DNA from: JBCDBY01 sp039182715
Lineage (GTDB): Bacteria; Planctomycetota; PLA2
Reading direction: 5' to 3'
DNA: 6,202 nucleotides
Assembly (NCBI GenBank): GCA_039182715.1
Contig: JBCDBY010000279.1
Coordinates: forward strand, 1-6,202
The notes under the pieces were generated by a model, which searched no databases, was not told the origin of the DNA, and saw nothing but the letters and a program-made list of their open reading frames with translations. Shown here piece after piece: positions 1 through 5,365 of the stretch (position 1 is the stretch's first letter; every line of letters starts with the position of its first letter). The position numbers and the translations under genes were made by a program.

Positions 1-392
1 ACGACCGCGTCCTCCTTGCCGAGGATGGTCTCGAAGAGTCCGCCATTCGCGTCCCAGCAGGCGATGTAGAGGATCGTGTCCGCATGGCCGAGGAAGTCGC
101 TCACGCGCGCCTCGAGCTCCTTGTGCAGATCCTGCGTCCCGCAGATGAAACGCACCGAGCTCATGCCGTAGCCGTGGTCCTCGAGCGCCTTGTGCGCCGC
201 CTCGATCAGCCGGGGATGGCTGGAGAGGCCGAGGTAGTTGTTGGAGCAGAAATTCAGCACCTCGCGGCCGTCCGCGACGCGGATCGACGCGCCCTGCGGC
301 GTGACGATGATGCGTTCGTCCTTCGAAAGTCCCGCTTCCTTGATGGAGTCGAGCTCGTGCTGGAACTGGGAGCGCGCGGCTTCGGTGTACAT
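1..392 (-). CDS. kbl: Glycine C-acetyltransferase (2-amino-3-ketobutyrate CoA ligase), N-terminal part
   Basis: Pyridoxal-phosphate enzyme of the alpha-oxoamine synthase family. In the cytoplasm it joins CoA with 2-amino-3-oxobutanoate, made from threonine by threonine dehydrogenase, to give glycine and acetyl-CoA. Only the first 130 residues are inside the window; the rest, including the PLP-lysine, lies beyond the left edge. Reading from the ATG at 392-390, the protein starts MYTEAARSQF. It carries KDERII (24-29), NFCSNNYLGL (47-56), HGYGMSSVRFICGTQD (73-88), HKELE (90-94) and DANGGLFETILG (114-125). These match my memory of E. coli Kbl nearly block for block, which separates it from the related BioF and serine palmitoyltransferases. 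No strong Shine-Dalgarno sequence precedes the ATG. It is transcribed divergently from the HEAT-repeat operon, and no functional link between the two is evident. Whether tdh lies next to it cannot be seen. Confidence 0.95.
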   Translation of the reverse strand, partial: MYTEAARSQFQHELDSIKEAGLSKDERIIVTPQGASIRVADGREVLNFCSNNYLGLSSHPRLIEAAHKALEDHGYGMSSVRFICGTQDLHKELEARVSDFLGHADTILYIACWDANGGLFETILGKEDAV

Positions 393-480
393 GACCGAAT
401 TTTTTCAGAGGGCGGCGCGGGGGGCAAGGATGGCGAGTGCGCCCTGTTCGGGGCGAGATCCGTTGTTACCTTGCAAAAGG
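393..480. promoter_or_regulatory. Divergent intergenic region between kbl and the HEAT-repeat operon
   Basis: These 88 bases lie between the two divergent start codons and should contain the promoters for both directions. It is the only non-coding stretch of any size in the window. I see no convincing -35/-10 pair on either strand. The most AT-rich patch is the AATTTTTTC run near 398-406, which would sit just upstream of kbl. A small inverted repeat lies at 440-455. On the plus side, AAGG directly abuts the ATG at 481, too close for a standard Shine-Dalgarno site. The regulatory role is inferred from position only. Confidence 0.5.
440..455. repeat. Small inverted repeat in the divergent intergenic region
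   Basis: CGCCC (440-444) and GGGCG (451-455) are perfect complements around a 6-base loop, midway between the two divergent genes. It could be an operator half-site pair or a short hairpin in the operon leader. A 5-base GC stem is expected often by chance at this base composition, and no T-run follows it, so it is not a terminator. Confidence 0.25.
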
Positions 481-2118
481 ATGCGTTGGAGTTGGGGCCT
501 CGTCTTCCTGTGCCTGTCCACGGCCCGCGCGGACGACGTCGACGAGCTCATCGCGGGCCTGGCGCGGGGGACGAGCGAGGAACGACGCGCGTTGATTGCG
601 GAGTTGGCGCGTCGGGGGTCGGCGATCCTCCCGCGCGTCCAAGGAGTCATGCTGCAGGACGAAGATCCGCTCCGGCGCGCGGCGGCGGCCGATGTCATCG
701 GGGCCATGGGCAAGCGGGGCCATGCGGCGCTCGCGTCTTTGCGTCGGGCGACTCGGGATCCGAGCGTCGAGACGCGCATCGCCGTCCTGCAGGCTCTCGC
801 GTCGTTGGGACCGCTCGCGCGCGCGGCCACGCCCGATCTGATGGACTGGCCCGATCGGATGGGGTGGCCCGATCGGGAGTTCGACCGGTCGGAGGGTTAC
901 GCCGTCCTCGCACTGCTCGCGATCCACCGCGACGAGCCGCACTGGATCCGGGCCCACATGAGCAACGAGGCCTTCTTCTCGCGGGCGGTCCGCGTGGCCC
1001 AAACGCTCGAGGCGCACGGCGAACCGATTTTCGACGCGTTCTTCCGGCACGCGCGCGTCCATGAGCGTCGTCGCGTGTTCAAGGAGGTGCGATTCGTGGC
1101 GGACCCGCCTCGTCACTGGCTGCGGCTGATCGAGCGCGGCTCGGAGGACGACCCCGATCCGCAGGTCCGACGGCACGCGCGTGCGGCGCTGACCTTCTAC
1201 GCCGACGCCTCGTCCCGCCCCTTCGCCCGTCGCGCCCTCGCCTCGTCGATCGAGGAGCAGCGCGTGGCCGGATGCGCGATTCTCGCGCGCTGGCCGTCGG
1301 AGCGGGGTGACCCGGAGCGCGTCATCCCGCTGCTTCGCGATCCGAGTGCCGCCGTGCAGCTCCACGCGCTGGGAGCGCTTCGAGCATGGCGCGTGCAGCG
1401 GGACGGCCTCGCCGATCGCGTGCGCGAACTGCGGTGGGCCGGCGCCGACGCCGTTCGCCAGCAGGCCGGCCTGCTGTTGCTGGAGCTGGGCCATCGGGAT
1501 CGATGGGCGATGCGGGAGGCGATCGATGCCGCGCTTGCGCAGATCTATCTTCCCTGGGACTTGTCGCAGCGGGTGCCCGGGGACGGGCGCGCCGATCGCC
1601 TGTTCGGCGCCGGCAGCCGCCCGATCGCCGTGGCGTGGGCCCCGGAGGTGGTGGGTGCCCACGGGGCGCACGCGATTCCGTTCGTCGCCGCCCGCTTCGA
1701 CGAGTACCCGGCCGCCACGGTCATGCTGCTCGATCGGTGTGGCGACGGTTCCGTGCCCCGTCTCCGGGCGGCGATGCAAGCCGAGGATCGTGCCGCGCGC
1801 GTCGCGGCCATGATCGCGCTCATCGAACGGGACGAGGGCAGGCCGGAGTGGGGGGGCAAGCTGATCATGGATCTGATGCGGATCGACGTCGCACATCGGA
1901 ATCGGTCGAGCACGGTGAAACACGCGTTTCGCCGCCTTGGGCCGGACGCGATCCCCGGCATCGTCCGGGCATTGCTGCAGGTCTCCCGGGATCGGCGGAA
2001 TCACGAGTTGCGTCAATTCTCGCAGCTGGACTGGCTCTCGGCCCGGTTGGCGTGGGATCTCCGCAAGCGTCTCAACGCGAACGACCTCGCCGTGGTTCCG
2101 GAAGACGGTGCGCGATGA
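481..2118 (+). CDS. Secreted HEAT-repeat protein, paralogue 1 of the tandem array
   Basis: Predicted exported alpha-helical repeat protein of 545 residues, function unknown. The start at 481 gives MRWSWGLVFLCLSTARA, a short signal peptide with probable cleavage after A-R-A (residue 17), matching the Met-Arg starts of the three paralogues downstream. An in-frame ATG at 430 would add 17 residues ahead of it and is less likely. Family landmarks are LARGTSEERR (26-35), RRAAAADV (65-72), a HEAT-like ETRIAVLQAL helix near residue 100, PFARRAL (247-253), QAGLLLLELG (from 328), W359 and EWGGKL (from 456). I see no catalytic motif; HEAT/ARM solenoids usually bind other proteins. Oddities: residues 15-53 are identical at DNA level to the next gene; a 6-residue unit M-D-W-P-D-R is duplicated (121-132); and the C-terminus lacks the D-x-x-TW end shared by paralogues 2 and 3. 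It is first in the operon and its stop overlaps the next start as ATGA. AAGG touches the start codon, so the ribosome site is weak. Confidence 0.92.
   Translation: MRWSWGLVFLCLSTARADDVDELIAGLARGTSEERRALIAELARRGSAILPRVQGVMLQDEDPLRRAAAADVIGAMGKRGHAALASLRRATRDPSVETRIAVLQALASLGPLARAATPDLMDWPDRMGWPDREFDRSEGYAVLALLAIHRDEPHWIRAHMSNEAFFSRAVRVAQTLEAHGEPIFDAFFRHARVHERRRVFKEVRFVADPPRHWLRLIERGSEDDPDPQVRRHARAALTFYADASSRPFARRALASSIEEQRVAGCAILARWPSERGDPERVIPLLRDPSAAVQLHALGALRAWRVQRDGLADRVRELRWAGADAVRQQAGLLLLELGHRDRWAMREAIDAALAQIYLPWDLSQRVPGDGRADRLFGAGSRPIAVAWAPEVVGAHGAHAIPFVAARFDEYPAATVMLLDRCGDGSVPRLRAAMQAEDRAARVAAMIALIERDEGRPEWGGKLIMDLMRIDVAHRNRSSTVKHAFRRLGPDAIPGIVRALLQVSRDRRNHELRQFSQLDWLSARLAWDLRKRLNANDLAVVPEDGAR
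523..639 (+). repeat. 117-bp perfect direct repeat, copy 1 (within paralogue 1)
   Basis: Every base of 523-639 matches 2157-2273 with a constant offset of 1634, third codon positions included. It encodes residues 15-53 of both proteins: the signal-peptide cleavage site and the mature N-terminal helices. Matching stops abruptly at both ends. The signal-peptide codons before it are largely different, and in the next 70 codons only 33 residues agree by hand alignment. Recent gene conversion is the simplest reading. Confidence 0.95.
841..876 (+). repeat. 18-bp in-frame tandem duplication
   Basis: The two units, 841-858 and 859-876, match at 16 of 18 bases and encode M-D-W-P-D-R followed by M-G-W-P-D-R. 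Paralogue 2 has a single Trp at the matching place, with the same spacing of 11 residues to the next conserved Tyr. This accounts exactly for the 6-residue shift between the two proteins at every later landmark. Confidence 0.85.
2099..2118 (+). promoter_or_regulatory. Translational coupling site and probable ribosome binding site for paralogue 2
   Basis: A GGAAG stretch (2100-2104) ends 10 bases before the ATG at 2115, an acceptable if slightly long Shine-Dalgarno spacing. The ATG overlaps the upstream TGA as ATGA (2115-2118), so ribosomes finishing gene 1 can restart on gene 2. The GGAAG lies inside the last codons of gene 1. The next two junctions (TAATG at 3735-3739, TGATG at 5363-5367) have no clear purine-rich site and probably depend more on coupling. 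Confidence 0.5.
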
Positions 2119-3737
2119 GGCGCGCCCTGGTTGTTGTTCTCGCATGCTTCGCTTCCGCCCGCGCGGACGACGTCGACGAGCTCATCGCGGGCCTGGCGCG
2201 GGGGACGAGCGAGGAACGACGCGCGTTGATTGCGGAGTTGGCGCGTCGGGGGTCGGCGATCCTCCCGCGCGTCGAGCCGGTGATGCGGTACGACATGGAC
2301 CATCTTCGGCGCGCGGCGGCGGCGGACGTGCTCGCCGCGATGGGAGCGAAGGCGCGATCCTCGGTGGGTGCGCTCCTGAAGATGGCGCGGGATCCGAAGC
2401 CGGAACCGCGCATCGCGGCCCTGCAGGCATTGGCGGCGATTCGTCCGCAAACGGAGTCCGCGCGCCGCACCCTGAAGTCCTGGATCGAGCAGAGCGACGG
2501 AGTGGAGGAGGCCTACGCCTACCTCGCGCTCTTCTCGATCCGCAACGAGGACGAGGCGTGGTTTCGTGAACAGTTCTCGGACCGGGTGCGGTGGCAACGC
2601 GCGATCGGTCGGGCGCGGCGCCTCGGTTCGCACGGCGAGCCGATCCTCGCCCGCCTGCTTCGGCAGGGGTCGCCGTTCGCGCGTCGGTTCGTGCTGACCT
2701 ACTTCAGTCCGGGGGAGACTCCGCCCGGGTTCTGGATCCGGCTTCTGGAGGAGCGGGTCGAACAGGACGCGGATGCGGAAGTCGTCACGATGGCGTGCTT
2801 CGCGCTCGCGCACTACAACGCGCCGACGTCGCGCGCATTTGCGCGCCGCCAGATCACGCAGAAAGCGGCGGTGCGCCGCGCGCTCGGTTGCGTCCTGCTG
2901 GGTCGCGGGCCGACCGATCGCGGCGACCGGCGTTTCGTCGCGCCCCGCGTCCGCGACGCGGATCCGGTGGTGCAGGTGATGGCGCTTCGCGCGCTGCGAC
3001 GTTGGGCGGCGTACGACGCCGCGATCCTCGAGGACGTGCGAGCGCTGCGCGCCGCGAAGTTCGATGCCGTGCGCGAGCAGGCGGCGCTGCTGCTCGTCGA
3101 GGCGGGCGCCCGCGACGAATGGGCGCTGCAGGCAATCACGCTGGGCGCGATGCGTGTTTCGGAGTCGGGCTGGAAGGAGGAGCAGCCTGTCCGCAATCCC
3201 GTGCTCTTTTCCCTTTTCGAATGGCCCGATCCGAAGCGCTGGTCGCTGCGCGCGATCGATGACGTGCTGGCACGCCTCGGCCCCTCGATGGTGTCCCATG
3301 TCGCCAAGCACGTGCGCCATCAGCCCACGCGCGCCATCCCCCTGCTGGCGCGCCTCGGGCCCAAGGGATGGGCGCTCGTCGACGAGGCGGTCACCTCCGA
3401 CCAGGTGGAGGCGCGCGTCACCGCGATGCTGGTGTCGATCGAGGCGGATCGGGGTCGGTCGAGCTGGGGCGGCGCGCTCGTCCGCGACCTCTACACCATG
3501 GCGCGCCGCGGCTCGCTGCATGCCGAGCGCTTCGAGGTGCCGCTCATCCGCCTGGGCGATGCGGCGGCGGCCGGCATGGTCGAAGAGGCGCGTCGCCATC
3601 TCTGGTTTCGCATTCGATCCGAGTGGAGCCTGCTCATGGTGATCGCGCGTTCGCTCGCGTCGATGGAAGGACGCGCGCACGAACTGCTCGGGCCGCCGAT
3701 CCGGGACGGCTACACGTGGGTCATGGGGTCGGGATAA
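2115..3737 (+). CDS. Secreted HEAT-repeat protein, paralogue 2 of the tandem array
   Basis: Predicted exported solenoid protein of 540 residues, function unknown. MRRALVVVLACFASARA looks like a signal peptide cleaved after residue 17. The V-L-A-C at 8-11 loosely resembles a lipobox, but the hydrophobic stretch before it is short and the paralogues do not keep it, so cleavage at A-R-A is preferred. Landmarks in order: LARGTSEERR (26-35), RRAAAADV (65-72), EPRIAALQAL (HEAT-like, near 97-106), AFARRQI (from 241), REQAALLLVEAG (from 320), W353 in a non-HEAT linker leading to DPKRW, EARVTAML, and SWGGALVRDL (from 450). It ends with D-G-Y-T-W-V-M-G. The landmarks fall at the same spacing as in paralogue 3, with no net gaps from residue 65 to about 451, so the two share one fold. 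The start overlaps the upstream stop by 4 bases, and the stop TAA overlaps the next ATG by one. Residues 15-53 are a DNA-identical copy of paralogue 1. Confidence 0.93.
   Translation: MRRALVVVLACFASARADDVDELIAGLARGTSEERRALIAELARRGSAILPRVEPVMRYDMDHLRRAAAADVLAAMGAKARSSVGALLKMARDPKPEPRIAALQALAAIRPQTESARRTLKSWIEQSDGVEEAYAYLALFSIRNEDEAWFREQFSDRVRWQRAIGRARRLGSHGEPILARLLRQGSPFARRFVLTYFSPGETPPGFWIRLLEERVEQDADAEVVTMACFALAHYNAPTSRAFARRQITQKAAVRRALGCVLLGRGPTDRGDRRFVAPRVRDADPVVQVMALRALRRWAAYDAAILEDVRALRAAKFDAVREQAALLLVEAGARDEWALQAITLGAMRVSESGWKEEQPVRNPVLFSLFEWPDPKRWSLRAIDDVLARLGPSMVSHVAKHVRHQPTRAIPLLARLGPKGWALVDEAVTSDQVEARVTAMLVSIEADRGRSSWGGALVRDLYTMARRGSLHAERFEVPLIRLGDAAAAGMVEEARRHLWFRIRSEWSLLMVIARSLASMEGRAHELLGPPIRDGYTWVMGSG
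2157..2273 (+). repeat. 117-bp perfect direct repeat, copy 2 (within paralogue 2)
   Basis: This is the second copy of the 523-639 segment, in the same reading frame and at the same residue positions (15-53). The equivalent segments of paralogues 3 and 4 encode similar peptides but with clearly different codons, so selection on protein sequence alone does not force this DNA sequence. Confidence 0.95.
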
Positions 3738-5365
3738 TGCGGATCGTGATCGCGCGTCTGGCGTGTGTTCTGCTGCTGGCCGGCACCGGGCAGGCGAATG
3801 AACTCGAAGAACTCGTCGAGGGGCTGGCCCGCGGAACCTCGTCCGAGCGGAGGGAGGTGGTCGCCGCATTGGCGGGGCGCGGGCCGGAGGTGCTGGGGCG
3901 AATGCAGAGAGTCGCGCGGTACGACGTCCTGCCCGCGCGGCGCGCGGCCGCCGCGGACGTGGCGCGGGCGCTGGGGCCGCGCGCGCTTCCCGCGCTCAAG
4001 TGGCTGCTCGGCATGCTGAGCGATGCGGCGTCGGAGCCGCGCATCGCCGCCGCGCAGGCGATCGCCGCCATCGGGCCCGCCGCCCGGGAGGGACGGCTCG
4101 AGCTGAAGGCGTACCAGAAGCGCGTCTCGGACCAGGAGGCGCGCTGGGCCTTCCTCGCCCTGGCCGCGATCCACGAGAAGGACACGGAGTTTCATCAGGA
4201 GATCTTCGAGAACCGAAGCGAGGCGACCTGGGTCGCGCAGTTGATCCTCGACACCGGTCCCTTCGCCGAGCCGCTCGTGCGCGGCATGCTGCGCTCGACC
4301 GATCCCCACGTGCGCGTGAGCACGCTCATGGAGGTCACGTTTCGCAAGGGTGCTCCGCCGTACTTCCTTCGGCTGCTCGAGGAGCGCGTGGAGAAGGACA
4401 AGGAGCCGCAGGTCGTGGACATGGCTTGCCGATCACTCGCCTTCTACGCCGAGGCGTCCTCGCGACCGTTTGCGCGCCGTCAACTGACCCGCAAGGAACC
4501 GATCGTGCGGGCGACGGCGTGCGCCATCCTGGGGCATCACGCGGCGGAACCCGGTGACGTCGAACGCATGTGTGCGCGCGTCGGCGACGACGACGAACGC
4601 GTCCGTGGCTACGCCATCGCGGCGTTGCGCCAATGGAAGGTGCGCGACGAGTCGCTGGAGGCGGATCTCCACGCCTACATCGCCTCGGAAGACTCGATGT
4701 TGCGCGAGCAGGCGGCGCTGCTGCTGCTGGAGATGGGCGAGCGGAACGAATGGGCGATGCGCGTGGCGACGATTGGTGCGCTTCGGGACACGAAGGTGCC
4801 GTGGCAGGGCGGGCCGTTTCGGCGGCGCGGAACGACCCGCGTCGGACTGAGTTGGCCCGCGATCAAGCGCTGGGAACTCGTCTCCGCAACCGACGTGTTG
4901 AGGTCGACGGGGAGCCGGGCGTGGCCGATCGTCGAGGAGTTCGCGCGCGGGATGCCGGCGCGCGCCGTCACCCTGTTGGGGCGATTCGGTGAGCCGACAC
5001 GGACGCGCGTCGAGGCGTATCTCGCGAGCGAGGAGGTCGAGGCGCGCATCTCGGCGATGTTCGCGCTGATGGCCCGGGGCGATCGGCGCACGACGTTCGG
5101 CGCGCTGCTCGTGCGGGAGCTGCGGGTCGCGGTCAAGCGTCGTCATCTGCAGTACGACCACATTCGCGATGCGTTCGTGGCGCTGGGCGAACCCGTTGTC
5201 CCCTCGGTGTTGGCCGAGGTCCGCCAGCACGCGTGGGTGCGTGGCAACGGGCGGCGCTTCCTGGTCGAGGCCATCGCGGAGGCGCTCGAGCGGATCGGCG
5301 GTCCCGAAGTCGAGAAGCTAGGGGAGTTCCAGCATGACCGCGTGACGTGGATACTGGGCCGGTGA
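3737..5365 (+). CDS. Secreted HEAT-repeat protein, paralogue 3 of the tandem array
   Basis: Predicted exported solenoid protein of 542 residues, function unknown. The signal peptide MRIVIARLACVLLLAGTGQA (1-20) is longer than in its neighbours, with likely cleavage after G-Q-A. The mature part begins NELEELVEG and then LARGTSSERR. Landmarks: RRAAAADV (68-75), EPRIAAAQAI (HEAT-like, from 100), PFARRQL (from 244), CAILG, REQAALLLLEMG (from 323), EWAMR, W356, a P-A-I-K-R-W stretch in the mid-protein linker, EVEARISAMF, and TFGALLVREL (F454, where the first two paralogues have Trp). It ends D-R-V-T-W-I-L-G-R, resembling the end of paralogue 2. A one-base overlap (TAATG) joins it to the gene before and another (TGATG) to the gene after. 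No good Shine-Dalgarno sequence is visible, so translation probably depends on coupling. I see no enzyme motif. ARM or TPR-like folds are alternatives, but the A-x-x-A-L helix pattern favours HEAT. Confidence 0.93.
   Translation: MRIVIARLACVLLLAGTGQANELEELVEGLARGTSSERREVVAALAGRGPEVLGRMQRVARYDVLPARRAAAADVARALGPRALPALKWLLGMLSDAASEPRIAAAQAIAAIGPAAREGRLELKAYQKRVSDQEARWAFLALAAIHEKDTEFHQEIFENRSEATWVAQLILDTGPFAEPLVRGMLRSTDPHVRVSTLMEVTFRKGAPPYFLRLLEERVEKDKEPQVVDMACRSLAFYAEASSRPFARRQLTRKEPIVRATACAILGHHAAEPGDVERMCARVGDDDERVRGYAIAALRQWKVRDESLEADLHAYIASEDSMLREQAALLLLEMGERNEWAMRVATIGALRDTKVPWQGGPFRRRGTTRVGLSWPAIKRWELVSATDVLRSTGSRAWPIVEEFARGMPARAVTLLGRFGEPTRTRVEAYLASEEVEARISAMFALMARGDRRTTFGALLVRELRVAVKRRHLQYDHIRDAFVALGEPVVPSVLAEVRQHAWVRGNGRRFLVEAIAEALERIGGPEVEKLGEFQHDRVTWILGR

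Noticed and set aside
238..480. N-terminal extension of paralogue 1 to the ATG at 238 or 430
   Set aside because: The 238 start would overlap kbl by over 150 bases. Both would bury the signal peptide behind an extra leader. The start at 481 gives the same Met-Arg signal-peptide pattern as the three paralogues.
84..1064. Plus-strand open frame of 326 codons
   Set aside because: It runs antisense through kbl and then out of frame through paralogue 1. The product is Arg/Gly-rich with no homology that I recognise.
466..2145. Long open frame on the minus strand, opposite paralogue 1
   Set aside because: High-GC genes leave open antisense frames. Its translation is low-complexity and rich in Arg, His and Pro with no recognisable domain, while the plus strand has a signal peptide and paralogue-conserved motifs.
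523..2273. 117-bp repeat as an insertion sequence or CRISPR-like element
   Set aside because: Both copies lie in frame within paralogous genes at the same residue positions. There are only two, with no terminal inverted repeats, target duplications or transposase.
2013..3869. Minus-strand open frame of about 618 codons opposite paralogue 2
   Set aside because: Same antisense artefact: it spans the junctions of three coupled plus-strand genes and its composition is skewed to Arg and Pro.
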